DNA from: Oscillatoriaceae cyanobacterium Prado104
GTDB taxonomy: Bacteria; Cyanobacteriota; Cyanobacteriia; Cyanobacteriales; Microcoleaceae
Length of the DNA stretch: 64,000 nt
Assembly (NCBI GenBank): GCA_025454405.1
Contig: JALOON010000047.1
Coordinates: 16,266 to 80,265 of the forward strand
Direction: 5' to 3'
Under the pieces are notes generated by a model that saw nothing but the letters and a program-made list of their open reading frames with translations, was not told where the DNA came from and ran no database searches. Position numbers and translations under genes: made by a program. Shown in pieces: positions 42,979 through 53,098 of this stretch. Numbering within the stretch: position 1 is the stretch's first letter; each line of letters opens with the position of its first letter.

Positions 42979-45750
42979 TCATGCAATTAGCGCAGAAATC
43001 GCCTCAATGAGCTCCTGAGATTCGATCGGTTTGATGATGTGCCGTTGAAACCCTGTCTCCAGGGCTTTTTGGCGGTCTAACTCTCTAGCATAGGCTGTCA
43101 GAGCGATCGCTGGAATCCTGCCACCTGTCTCGGGAGGGCGCGATCGAATTTCTCGAATCAGCATGTAACCGTCCATCTCGGCCATTCCCACATCGCTAAC
43201 CAACAAGTCGGGAACCGATCGATCGAGCGCCTCCAACGCTTCCAGGCCCGAAGCCACGGCTGTTACCCTGGCCCCGCTTTGTTCCAGCAGAAATGCTTGA
43301 AATTCCCGAGTATCCTCATCGTCATCGACAATCAAAATTTCCAAGTTGCTTAAGGGAGTTGCAGTATTGTCTGCGTCAGTGGCAAAGAGCTCCGTTGCAG
43401 CCGGAACAGCCTCTTGGATGGTGGGTAACAACACCGTAAAAGTTGCGCCCCGATTTTCACCCAAACTCTCGGCCGTGACTTTTCCACCGTGCATTTCTAC
43501 AATTTGCCGCACGATCGCCAGCCCCAGCCCCAATCCTCCAAATTTCCGAGTTGTTGTGGAATCTGCCTGAGTAAAATATTCAAATATGTGGGGTAAAAAC
43601 TGCGGTTCGATGCCTTTGCCCGTATCCGTCACCCGCATCTGAGCCATGCGATCGACTTGTCGCAATTGGACGGTCACTTGTCCGCCGTTGGGCGTGAACT
43701 TGACAGCATTAGCGAGCAAGTTCCACACTACTTGCTGCAATCGGCCAGCATCGCCGGAGACAGGAGGCACTTCTGGGGCGAGGTCAAGCTGGATCTCAAT
43801 TTGCTTGGCTTCTGCAGCCAGACGCACTGTTTCCAGGGCTGCCGCGATCGTAAAGTTGAGGTTGACGGGAGCAATAGTTAAGCTCAACTTGCCCTGCATG
43901 ATGCGAGAGATGTCCAGCAAATCTTCAATCAGTTGAGTCTGCAGTTTGGCATTGCGCTCGATCGTTGCCAGTGCTTCCCGCTGGCGAGTTTCATTCAGCT
44001 TGCCACCCTGCAACAAGCGCGTCCAGCCCAAAATGGGAGTCAGGGGCGATCGCAATTCGTGGGACAAAACAGCTAAAAACTCATCTTTAATCTGATTCGC
44101 TCGCTGCAACTGTTGTGCGTGGTGTTGAATGGAAACCAGCAAATTCGCTCGATCGAGCGCGATCGCCACCTGTTCCGACATCAATTGCAACAAATCGACT
44201 TCTTCTGGGGTAAAGTTAGTCCGGGTGCAGCTCACAAACGAAAGAGTTCCCAACAACCGTCCCTGCACGATTAACGGTTGACCGACATAAGCAGTAGCAC
44301 CCATCGCACAGATGGTTTGAGCCTGAGGGTGAGCCGCTATTTGGGCGGTGTCGAGTACGAGTTGCTGCCGCTGAGCGGCCACCCAGCCGCAGAGCAATTC
44401 ACCGAACTCAACCCACTCGATCGCGCTTGCCACTTCCGAAGCAATCCCCTCATAATTTTTCAAATGCAGCATCGGGCGGTTGTCTTTTTCCTCCACGATG
44501 AAGTTGTAGTAACTGTCCAACCCCAGCGCCGGTGAGAGTTTGCCAAACAGGTTCTGCATCAGCGCCATCGGTTGCTCGACAGCCAGCAGGGCGGTGGTGA
44601 TGTCATAAAGCAACCGCAAGCGTTCGTCAGCTTGCCGCTGGGCGGTGACATCGCGCATGATTTTGATAAATCCTTGGACATCCTCTGTCTCATCGCGCAA
44701 GGGCATGACAAAGCCGCTTCCCCAAAAGCGGCTGCTGTCCTTGCGAATGTGCCAGCACTCATTTTCTACCTGTCCTTGAGTCAGGGCGGTGTGCAATTCC
44801 CACCCCAGGCGATCGAAATCGTTTTCTTCCGGGGCGTAAAGGGTGCGACCTTCACTACCCAAAATTTCTGCTTCTGAATATCCCAACAAGCGTTCGGCAC
44901 CGGGATTCCAACTGGCGATCTTCGCGCTAGTATCGAGGGTGAAGATCGCATATTCTTTAGCGCTTTCCAGCATCAGCCGAAAGCGAGCCTCACTTTGTTG
45001 CAAGGCAGTTTCAGCAAGCTTGCGATCGGTAATATCATAGGAGATTGCCAGCGCCGCTTCAATTTCACCGCGATCGTCGCGCAAGGGGATGCCGTGAGAA
45101 ATATAGTAGCGATCGCGGTACTCGTGTTCTAAAGAGAACGATTCGCCATTGAGGGCCTGACGGTAGTAGGGTTCGTAGTGTGTCGCTTGGGTTGAATCCA
45201 GGGCTTCCCAGAGCGTTTTGCCCACAAAATTTTCCGAGGTTAAGCCTACCTGTTCCAGTGCTCCGCCTTCTGCCAGCAGGTAGCGCAAATCCCGATCGAC
45301 AATGAATGCAGCGCCGCAAGGCAAGTTTGCCGCCAACAGGCGCAGGCGGGTTTCCGCTTCTTGGCACTTGCGCTTTTCTGCTGCTTCTCGCAGTGCCCGC
45401 CGCACGGAGAACACCAACCTCTCCAAGCGCTGCTTGAGTACGTAGTCGGTGGCTCCCAATTTCAGCGCTTCAATTACCAATTCTTCGCCCATGCTCGCTG
45501 AGACGAAAATAAAGGGCGTATCGGGACACAGGGTTCGAGCAATTCCCAAAGCAGTAATGCCGTCAAAACCGGGCAGCGAATAGTCTGCCAAAATCAAGTC
45601 AAAGGCACTGGTTTCTAATGCCGCCACAAACTCAGCGCGAGTTTGGCTTCGGACTATTTCGCAGTCAAGACTGCTCTCAGCCAGCGTCATCTCTAGGACA
45701 TCTGCATCGAGGGCGTTGTCTTCCAGTAACAGAAAGTGAAGTGCCGTCAT
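42979..45750 (-). CDS. Hybrid histidine kinase: REC-PAS-PAS-GAF-HisKA-HATPase-REC
   Basis: The protein has 923 residues and is cytoplasmic. The order is an N-terminal receiver with Asp56 (DLILADYSLPGFDG), PAS (about 130-245), PAS (about 250-370), GAF (about 385-535), HisKA with His564 (LSHELRSPLTPILGW), ATPase (LLANAVKF, DTGKGI, GGLGLGLAI), and a C-terminal receiver (LEILIVDDDEDTREFQ, LLVSDVGMAEMDGYM). Receivers at both ends indicate a multistep phosphorelay, with the first receiver likely accepting phosphate from another kinase. The start codon overlaps the stop of the giant kinase upstream (ATGA), so the two are co-translated and probably act together. Confidence 0.92.
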   Translation of the reverse strand: MTALHFLLLEDNALDADVLEMTLAESSLDCEIVRSQTRAEFVAALETSAFDLILADYSLPGFDGITALGIARTLCPDTPFIFVSASMGEELVIEALKLGATDYVLKQRLERLVFSVRRALREAAEKRKCQEAETRLRLLAANLPCGAAFIVDRDLRYLLAEGGALEQVGLTSENFVGKTLWEALDSTQATHYEPYYRQALNGESFSLEHEYRDRYYISHGIPLRDDRGEIEAALAISYDITDRKLAETALQQSEARFRLMLESAKEYAIFTLDTSAKIASWNPGAERLLGYSEAEILGSEGRTLYAPEENDFDRLGWELHTALTQGQVENECWHIRKDSSRFWGSGFVMPLRDETEDVQGFIKIMRDVTAQRQADERLRLLYDITTALLAVEQPMALMQNLFGKLSPALGLDSYYNFIVEEKDNRPMLHLKNYEGIASEVASAIEWVEFGELLCGWVAAQRQQLVLDTAQIAAHPQAQTICAMGATAYVGQPLIVQGRLLGTLSFVSCTRTNFTPEEVDLLQLMSEQVAIALDRANLLVSIQHHAQQLQRANQIKDEFLAVLSHELRSPLTPILGWTRLLQGGKLNETRQREALATIERNAKLQTQLIEDLLDISRIMQGKLSLTIAPVNLNFTIAAALETVRLAAEAKQIEIQLDLAPEVPPVSGDAGRLQQVVWNLLANAVKFTPNGGQVTVQLRQVDRMAQMRVTDTGKGIEPQFLPHIFEYFTQADSTTTRKFGGLGLGLAIVRQIVEMHGGKVTAESLGENRGATFTVLLPTIQEAVPAATELFATDADNTATPLSNLEILIVDDDEDTREFQAFLLEQSGARVTAVASGLEALEALDRSVPDLLVSDVGMAEMDGYMLIREIRSRPPETGGRIPAIALTAYARELDRQKALETGFQRHIIKPIESQELIEAISALIA

Positions 45751-48700
45751 GCCCCCACCTCGCGTTTCGGCAGAGAAAAATAGAACGTGGCACCAGAATC
45801 GATCGCGCTTTCTGCCCAGATGCGCCCGCCGTGCCGGTGAACGATGCGCCGCACAGTCGCCAGCCCCACTCCAGTGCCGGCAAACTCATCCTGTGAATGC
45901 AGTCGCTGAAACATAGTGAACAGTCGATCGCAGTACTTCATGTCAAACCCTGCTCCGTTATCCCTGACAAAGAAAATCACTTCTGCCTCCCGATCGATGC
46001 TACCGATGGCAATTTCGGCCCGCTCCCGATGAGACGTATATTTTATGGCATTGGACAGCAAATTTTGCAATACTATCTGTAACAATACGGGATCGCCCTC
46101 TACCGAAGGTAGCGGATCGATCTGCCAGTGGAGCGATCGTGCGATCGGTTCGGGCTGTAGCTGCGATCGCACCTGCTGCACTAGCCCATCCATAATGACA
46201 GTTGTCAACAGCATTTTCGTCTTTCCCAGGCGAGAAAATTCCAGCAAGTCGCCGACCATTTTCTCTGCCCCAAGCGCGGATTGAGCGATAATGTCAAGGG
46301 ATTTCAGGCTAGAAGCATCGACTTGCGCGGCTTCTAGCTTGCCTCGCAGCCGATCGGCGAAATTATTAATGTAGCGCAGCGGCGTTCGCAAGTCGTGGGC
46401 GATCGCGGAAGCAAACGCTTCGAGTTCCTCATTGACGGCTTCTAATTGAGCCGTGCGCGCCTTTACCTGTTGTTCCAGGCGATCGTTCAGCATTTGGACT
46501 TCTTGCATCACCCGTTCCCGATAGATGGCTTCCCGCCGCATTTGAGCCAGTTGCAAGTGGGCATCGACTCGCGCTAACAGTTCCCGCGCCGAAAAAGGTT
46601 TGATCAGGTAATCATCGGCCCCCATTTCCAAGCCTTCAACCCGCGATGCTTCGCCAGCCCGCGCCGATAGCAATACGATCGGGATCGTCTGAGTCTGCGG
46701 ATCTGTGCGGAGCGATCGCAGCAATTCAAATCCATCCATCTCCGGCATCATCACATCAGCCAACACCAAATCCGGCGGGGATTGTCTGGCGGCAGCCAAA
46801 GCCGCAGCCCCATCCGCAACAGCCGTAACCTCATAACGATCGCCCAACAGCCGCCGCAAGTAATCGCGCATATCAGCATTGTCATCAACCAGGAGAATGC
46901 GAGCGGGGGAGGGAGATAGAAGGGCAGTGGGAGAATTACCACTGTTTAATGACCGATGCTCTCCTTGCCCTATGCCCCATGCCCCATGCCCTATGCCCCA
47001 TGCCCCATGCCCAAATTCTGGCTGCCAGCGCAAAGCTTCTTCTACAAAAGCATTTGCCGTTACCGTTGTCGTTGCCCGCCCAGAAGCAACTCCAATGCGA
47101 TCGCCCGCCAGGTGCGCCGTCCCCGTGGGAATGGTAACGGTGAAGCTCGTACCCTCGCCTACTGTACTCGCAACTGCGATCGAGCCTCCGTGGCGCTTGA
47201 CGAGTTCCTGCACCAGCGACAAGCCAATGCCCGAGCCTTCATAGCTGCGCCCTTTTGCTCCTTTGACTTGATAGAAGCGATCGAACAGGCGGGGCAGTTC
47301 GGCGGCGGGAATGCCCGTGCCGGTGTCGCTGACTGTTAATTCAACTAATTCAACGCTGTTTGCTTGCGGTTTGAGCGAAACAGAAATAGTACCCTCGAAG
47401 GTAAATTTAAAGGCATTTGATAGCAGGTTGAGGACAATTTTTTCCCACATTTCGCGATCGACATAAATAGTTTCGGGCAAGGGGGGACAATCGACAATTA
47501 ACTGCAAATTTGCGCGTTCGATCGCCGATCGAAACACGCTTGCCAGTTCGGCCGTATAGGTAGATAAATCAGTCGGTTCGTAGTTTGCCTGAAGGCGATC
47601 GGCCTCGATGCGGGAAAAGTCGAGCAGCGCGTTCACCAGTTTTAAGAGGCGCAGGCTGTTGCGGTGCGCCACCTGCAAAGACTCTTGCAAATAGCCGAGG
47701 CTATCCGGCGATCTTGCAGCAATTGTGTCCCCATCGACTCCGGGATCGTTTTCTGAATTTAAACGCGCCAGCGCCGTTTCTAAGGGGTTGAGAATCAACG
47801 TTAGCGGGGTGCGGAATTCGTGAGAAACATTGCTGAAAAAGAGAGTTTTGGCGCGATCGAGTTCTGCCAGGGCTTCGGCACGTTGTTGTTCTTGCTCGCG
47901 GGCAGATTGTTCTCGAACTCGTTGAAGTTCTGCTTCACGCAAGTGTGCTTCGACGCGGGCGCGTTCAATGGTTGCCCAAGTCCGATCGGCAATTTCTTCC
48001 ACCAGATCCATCTCAAACTCTGTCCAGTTCCTCGGTGTGGTCTGGGTGATACAGAGGATGCCGACAGGCTCTCCCTGCTTGATCGCGGGCACCATCAGAC
48101 TGGCAATAATCTGCAACTGCAAGCAGGTCTGTCTCAAGTTTCCATCCAGCACGTTCGTCGTGTGTACATCCTCAAAGACAAAAGGCTGACCCGCATCGAG
48201 CATGGTTCTGAAGATGGGGGAGTTTTCTAGAGGGTACGCCCCCACCACCGAAGGCAAATCTGCTTGTGAGGCATCCCGCCGAATGATGGCGCTGCCGTCA
48301 ATAATTTCGCAGTAGTAACATCTGTCCGCTCCAAAGAAGTTCATGGTGATGCGCGTCACGGTTGCCTGAATTTCAACTGCATCGGAGAGCGATCGCAGCG
48401 CATCCGACAACTTGACCCGGAACGCATCCATTTCAGCAGCGCGGCGCAATTGTTCTTCCGATCGCTTGCGATCGGTGATGTCGTTAAACACAACGGCAAC
48501 TTGGCGACTGCCCTCACCCCCGACTCGCGAAAAGTAAACGTCAAACCAACGGTTTAAGCCTTCGACACAATCTTCATGGCGGGTGGCAACGCCAGTCTGA
48601 GCCACTCTGTCACACGTTTCAATCCAGAAGGATTCAACGCTAGGAAGGAGTTCGACTATCGTTTTGCCCGCCACATTTTCCAACCCGGTCAATTGCTCGA

Positions 48701-51700
48701 ACGCTGGGTTGACTTCCAGATACCGCACGTCAACGGGTCTTTCGTTCCCGTCATACATCACTTCGCACAGCGCGTAGCCTTCGTCGATCGAAGTGAACAG
48801 CGATCGATATTTCACTTCGGAGTCGCGCAAAGCATCTTCGGCACGGGCGCGTTCGAGACGTGGAAACGTGCGGTTCGAGACTTCACCGATTAAAGCGATT
48901 TCATCTGCCGTCCACTCGCGCACCTCGCGGCAAGTCACCGTCAGACAGCCTTGCCATTCGCCCCGACGGTGATAGGGAACGATGATAACCGCGCCGACAC
49001 CGATCGCGGCGGTGGCTTGTGCGTCAGTGCGCTCGTCGTGTTGCGTGTCGCAGACGACCCAAGTTTCTCCGGCGCGCATCGTGCGCGTGGACTCTTCGGT
49101 CATATATTCGGCGAAGCGAAACGTTCCCAGGAGTTGCGGCACGTCCGCCGCGTTCCAGCTATATTTTATCGTTACCAATTCGTGCCGTTCGTCAACGTAG
49201 GAGAAATTGAAGCCGTCGAGCCGCAGATGCGTTGCTAGCCGCTCACCGGTGCTTTTCATAATGGCTTCTTCGGAAGCAAGGCGAGAAGAATCTTCGGCGA
49301 TTTGGGCGAGAAAAGCGAGATTCGCTTCACGGCGTTTGCGATCGGTGATGTTGGTGAAAACGAGCGCCAATTGTTTGTTTTGGGGATCGCCATGCCGGTA
49401 CGCCGAGACACGGAAGTACCGATCTAAATCGGCTGTATGAATTTCAAACTCGATCGGTTCGCCCGTTGTCAAAACTCTTTCGTAGTTTGTGAGAAACTCG
49501 GCTTCCAGATTCGGCGCAAAATCGCGGGCAGTTTTGCCGATCGCTTGAGTCAACCCACTTTGAGCTTCAAATGCCGGATTTGCTTCTAGAAAACGGTAAT
49601 CGATCGGCTGCCCGTTGTCATACAGCATTTCGATGATGCAAAAGCCATCGTTGACATTCTCGAACAGCGATCGATATTTCTCTTCCGATCGGCGCAGGGC
49701 TTCCTCTGCTATGGCACGCCGCACGGCAGTCCACGTGCGATCCGCTGCTTCGTCTAATATTCGGGCTTCGTCCCCTGTCCAGACATGCGGGCGATCGTGG
49801 TAAACAGCGAGGTTCGCCACCCAGCGATCGTGCTTAAACAGTGGCACCGCCAAGCACGATTGAAAACCCAACGCCAGCATCGCGTCGCGCTCCGCCTGCG
49901 GCAGTCTCTCGTCGCGTGCGATGTCGGGCGTATTGAAGTTATGTCCGGCAAGCTGGATTTCGCGTGCGGTGCCGAAGCTGCTGGTCGAAAATTGCCCGAC
50001 AATCTTCTGTGCGTTGCCGCGTACATAGTTGTCCGCGATGGTGACGGCATCGCCGTCGATTTCGCAATATAACACGCGGTCAACGGACAGCCACTCGCCG
50101 ACGACGCGCATGGCGACCCGTTGAATTTCAACTGGATCGGTAAGCGAACCCAGCGCGTCGGCAAGTTCCACCCGGAAAGCGTCCATTTCGGCGGTACGGC
50201 GCAATTGTGCTTCGGCGCGTTTGCGATCGCCTTCGGCGCGCTTGCGATCGGTGACATCCTGATAAACAGCAGCAACTCGCGTCTCGTTTGGCTCACCCAC
50301 TTTGAATGCGTAGAAGTTATACCAAGCATCAAGCAGCGCGGTGTGAAACTCGTGGCGTTCAGCGATACCTGTTTTCGCCACTCTGCCAAAGGTCTCAAAC
50401 CACTGCGATTCAAGGTTCGGGTCGAGTTCCCGCGTGGTTTTGCCGGCGAGTTCGGTTCCTGTCATTCTCACGGCTGCCGGATTTGCATCGATATACAAAA
50501 TATCGATCGGCCGATCGTCCGCATCAAATATCACCTCAACGAGAACGTATCCCTCATCCATCGACTCGAAGAGCGATCGATATTTGGCTTCCGATTCGCG
50601 CAGTCGATCGAGGGCGGCTTGTTCTGCTGCGGCGGCGCGGCGCATCTCTTCGACATCGACGATCGTGCCTACCCAGCCGCGCAATTTGCCATCAGCTTCC
50701 AACAATGGTTCTCCCCGCACGGCGAAGCGCCGGTAATCGCCCGATCGCGATCGCAGTCGGTATTCACCGATCGCAGTTGCGTGCTGCGCGATCGAACTTT
50801 GCCAGATTTGCCCGATCCGTTCCGCATCATCTGGATGCAGGGCCCTCAGCCAGCCGAAATTTTTGTATTCGTCAAAGGTTTGTCCGGTGAAACTTTCCCA
50901 CCCCGGAACTTCCTCAACAATATTGCCGTCAGCATCCGTCGCCCACACCATTTTGGAATTAGCACAGACTAAAGTACGGTATTTTTCTTCTGAATCGCGC
51001 AAGGCTGCTTCTGCTCGTTTGCGATCGGTGATGTCGTAAGAAACAGCAAGCACGGCATACACTTCGCCGCTTGCAGATCGCAGCGGCGTTCCGCGCGAGA
51101 TGTACCAACGATCGCGGACTGTGTGTTCGCGATCGAACGACTCACCTGCTAGAGCTCTCCGGTACTCTGCTTCGCAATCGGCTACTAATTCGGGCGGCAA
51201 CATCTCGGAAACCCTACGCCCGACGATATCTTCTGGTTCGAGTCCGCCTGCTGACAAAGCTTCTCCTCCAGCAAGCAAATAGCGCAGGTTGCGATCGACG
51301 ACAAACACCGCCCCAGCCGGCAGATTCTCGACTGTCGCCCGCCAGCGTTCTTCCGATTCGCGCAAGGCTTCATGCGATCGCAGGCGTTCTGCTTCAATGC
51401 GCTGGCGATCGGTTATATCCTGAACGATACCGAACATTTTGACCGGTTGACCGGCTGCATCAAAGTCGAGATCGGCGCTGAGGCAGACTGTGGCTTGGCT
51501 GCGATCGGGACGAATGATGCGATACTCGGCTTCTAGAGAGCGTTTTTGGGCGATCGCTTCATCCGTCGCAGCCAGCAACTCCGCCAAGTCGTCGGGATGC
51601 ACCAGGCTAGCAGCGGCTTCGTAGCTCAATTCAAAATCGCATTCACCCACGTAGATGCGGCGCGCTTGCGGGGACCAAAACATCTCTTTCGTCACAATGT

Positions 51701-52799
51701 CGTAGGTCCAGTGTCCCAGGCCCCCGACGCGCTCGGCACGTTCCAGCATTGCAGCGCTTTCGAGCAAGCGTTTTTCACTTTCCTGCAAGGCTTGCAGCCC
51801 CATGCGCCGATCGTGAATGTCGCTGGCAGCCCCAAACCAAATAATCTGCCCGCCTGCATCAAATACCGGCTCTGCTTTAGCTTGAAACCAGCGATAGTTG
51901 CCATCCCTGCCCCGGATGCGGAGTTCTTGTTGCAGGGGACGGCGTTCGCCTACTGCTTTCTGAAAGTTAGCGAGGGACTGGGCGCGATCGTCGGGATGGA
52001 TGGCTTCGAGCCAGCCGTAGCCCTGCGCTTCTTGCAGCGTCTGCCCGGTATAGTCGAGCCAGCGCTGGTTGTACCAACTCGTGTCGCCGGTGGCGTCGTT
52101 GCGCCACAGCATGTCGGGCACGAGGTTGGCAATTGCCCGAAAGTAGGTTTCGCTTTCGGGCACAGATGCTGGGATTTGTTGGCTTTGGGCAGTTTGGACT
52201 TGGGATCGGGCATGGGGCGCAACTAATTGCTCGGTTTGCGGTCGATCGAGCTGTAACGCCGTGCTGGTAAAGTCTGCCAGAGTTGCCATCACCCGCAAGT
52301 CTTCGGAGTCAAAGTGCCGGTGTTCGTCGTGGGACGCGATCCAGATGGTACCGAGCGTTTGGCTGCCTGCAATCAGGGGCAATATCAAGCACTCGACGAT
52401 CGGGGTGTCGAGTGCTTGGATGTAGGTGAAGTAGCGATCGGGATGCGAAAAAAGTTGGGGGGCGGCGCGATCGAGACAAACACCGTCGGGGCTGAAGTTT
52501 CGGGGTGTGGCGATCTCGCGAGGTGCTAAAGTTCCTGCCAATACGGTCGATCGAAAGATTGCTTCGCCACCGTCTGTTGTTTCTAACAAGCTAATGCCTG
52601 CTGTTCCGGCTTGACACAAGTCGGCAGCTATTTCTACCAAGCTTTGAAGAACAGTTTGCGAGGCACAGGCCATTTGTCGCGCTAGAGACTGCATTGCTAG
52701 AGCTTCAGCTTGCCAGTTTGCGGGACGGGGCGATCGGGCCGATAGCTCCTGGGTAATGCAAATATCCTTCAACGTAACGCTTTCAGGTAAGTGCTGCAT
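45747..52799 (-). CDS. Giant multi-sensor hybrid histidine kinase (4 GAF, 7 PAS, two kinase cores, REC)
   Basis: The protein is about 2,350 residues from ATG 52799 (MQHLPESVTLKDICITQELS). A longer frame to 52952 exists, but its first 51 codons cross a palindromic repeat and are rejected. Approximate order: GAF 45-183, PAS 215-330, 345-465, 480-595, 605-720 and 740-855, GAF 870-1035, PAS 1040-1155, GAF 1160-1320, PAS 1325-1445, GAF 1450-1615, HisKA with His1660 (VSHEFRTPLTLI), HATPase 1790-1890, REC with Asp2015 (LVLADVMMPEMDGFE), second HisKA with His2135 (AIAHDLRTPLRYI, phytochrome-like) and second HATPase 2230-2345. There are no transmembrane segments, so signals are intracellular. A 14-residue repeat (2 x GHGAWGI, 1930-1943) lies before the REC domain. 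It is coupled to the kinase at 42979. Confidence 0.92.
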   Translation of the reverse strand: MQHLPESVTLKDICITQELSARSPRPANWQAEALAMQSLARQMACASQTVLQSLVEIAADLCQAGTAGISLLETTDGGEAIFRSTVLAGTLAPREIATPRNFSPDGVCLDRAAPQLFSHPDRYFTYIQALDTPIVECLILPLIAGSQTLGTIWIASHDEHRHFDSEDLRVMATLADFTSTALQLDRPQTEQLVAPHARSQVQTAQSQQIPASVPESETYFRAIANLVPDMLWRNDATGDTSWYNQRWLDYTGQTLQEAQGYGWLEAIHPDDRAQSLANFQKAVGERRPLQQELRIRGRDGNYRWFQAKAEPVFDAGGQIIWFGAASDIHDRRMGLQALQESEKRLLESAAMLERAERVGGLGHWTYDIVTKEMFWSPQARRIYVGECDFELSYEAAASLVHPDDLAELLAATDEAIAQKRSLEAEYRIIRPDRSQATVCLSADLDFDAAGQPVKMFGIVQDITDRQRIEAERLRSHEALRESEERWRATVENLPAGAVFVVDRNLRYLLAGGEALSAGGLEPEDIVGRRVSEMLPPELVADCEAEYRRALAGESFDREHTVRDRWYISRGTPLRSASGEVYAVLAVSYDITDRKRAEAALRDSEEKYRTLVCANSKMVWATDADGNIVEEVPGWESFTGQTFDEYKNFGWLRALHPDDAERIGQIWQSSIAQHATAIGEYRLRSRSGDYRRFAVRGEPLLEADGKLRGWVGTIVDVEEMRRAAAAEQAALDRLRESEAKYRSLFESMDEGYVLVEVIFDADDRPIDILYIDANPAAVRMTGTELAGKTTRELDPNLESQWFETFGRVAKTGIAERHEFHTALLDAWYNFYAFKVGEPNETRVAAVYQDVTDRKRAEGDRKRAEAQLRRTAEMDAFRVELADALGSLTDPVEIQRVAMRVVGEWLSVDRVLYCEIDGDAVTIADNYVRGNAQKIVGQFSTSSFGTAREIQLAGHNFNTPDIARDERLPQAERDAMLALGFQSCLAVPLFKHDRWVANLAVYHDRPHVWTGDEARILDEAADRTWTAVRRAIAEEALRRSEEKYRSLFENVNDGFCIIEMLYDNGQPIDYRFLEANPAFEAQSGLTQAIGKTARDFAPNLEAEFLTNYERVLTTGEPIEFEIHTADLDRYFRVSAYRHGDPQNKQLALVFTNITDRKRREANLAFLAQIAEDSSRLASEEAIMKSTGERLATHLRLDGFNFSYVDERHELVTIKYSWNAADVPQLLGTFRFAEYMTEESTRTMRAGETWVVCDTQHDERTDAQATAAIGVGAVIIVPYHRRGEWQGCLTVTCREVREWTADEIALIGEVSNRTFPRLERARAEDALRDSEVKYRSLFTSIDEGYALCEVMYDGNERPVDVRYLEVNPAFEQLTGLENVAGKTIVELLPSVESFWIETCDRVAQTGVATRHEDCVEGLNRWFDVYFSRVGGEGSRQVAVVFNDITDRKRSEEQLRRAAEMDAFRVKLSDALRSLSDAVEIQATVTRITMNFFGADRCYYCEIIDGSAIIRRDASQADLPSVVGAYPLENSPIFRTMLDAGQPFVFEDVHTTNVLDGNLRQTCLQLQIIASLMVPAIKQGEPVGILCITQTTPRNWTEFEMDLVEEIADRTWATIERARVEAHLREAELQRVREQSAREQEQQRAEALAELDRAKTLFFSNVSHEFRTPLTLILNPLETALARLNSENDPGVDGDTIAARSPDSLGYLQESLQVAHRNSLRLLKLVNALLDFSRIEADRLQANYEPTDLSTYTAELASVFRSAIERANLQLIVDCPPLPETIYVDREMWEKIVLNLLSNAFKFTFEGTISVSLKPQANSVELVELTVSDTGTGIPAAELPRLFDRFYQVKGAKGRSYEGSGIGLSLVQELVKRHGGSIAVASTVGEGTSFTVTIPTGTAHLAGDRIGVASGRATTTVTANAFVEEALRWQPEFGHGAWGIGHGAWGIGQGEHRSLNSGNSPTALLSPSPARILLVDDNADMRDYLRRLLGDRYEVTAVADGAAALAAARQSPPDLVLADVMMPEMDGFELLRSLRTDPQTQTIPIVLLSARAGEASRVEGLEMGADDYLIKPFSARELLARVDAHLQLAQMRREAIYRERVMQEVQMLNDRLEQQVKARTAQLEAVNEELEAFASAIAHDLRTPLRYINNFADRLRGKLEAAQVDASSLKSLDIIAQSALGAEKMVGDLLEFSRLGKTKMLLTTVIMDGLVQQVRSQLQPEPIARSLHWQIDPLPSVEGDPVLLQIVLQNLLSNAIKYTSHRERAEIAIGSIDREAEVIFFVRDNGAGFDMKYCDRLFTMFQRLHSQDEFAGTGVGLATVRRIVHRHGGRIWAESAIDSGATFYFSLPKREVGA
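46971..47012. repeat. Heptamer STRR inside a coding sequence, in frame
   Basis: Six heptamers (TATGCCC, CATGCCC, CATGCCC, repeated twice) occupy 42 bp, exactly two 21-bp periods, and are translated on the minus strand as GHGAWGI twice. The tract is in the linker between the first ATPase and the receiver of the giant kinase. Confidence 0.95.
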
Positions 52800-52879
52800 G
52801 AGGCTGACTGGTTTGTTGTTCGATCGAGCAATGCCGAGGAATTTTGCTAAAGAGTCGATCGGGGGCGATCGAAGAGTTC

Positions 52880-52928
52880 GTAGTGAGGACTTTAGTCCGC
52901 AGATTTTGATGACTAAAGTCCTCACTAC
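52880..52928. repeat. Nested palindrome, TAGTGCGGACT family (copy 2)
   Basis: Perfect 18-bp arms GTAGTGAGGACTTTAGTC (52880-52897) and GACTAAAGTCCTCACTAC (52911-52928) lie 81 bp upstream of the giant-kinase start. Confidence 0.9.
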
Positions 52929-53098
52929 AAACGGATATTGTTGCGATCGCAATTAACGGACAGCATATTAGTAAAAACCATAGAAAACACAGCAAGCAAA
53001 GACTATCCCCTCTCAGGAAAAATCTTTACAGGCGTAGCGCACTGTATTTATATTTTAAATATTTATATTGAGATTATTTGTATTAAAAATCTCTCTGA

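Noticed and set aside
52800..52952. N-terminal extension of the giant kinase to an ATG at 52952
   Set aside because: The extra 51 codons run through the TAGTGCGGACT palindrome and have no domain content; the GAF region begins well after the ATG at 52799.
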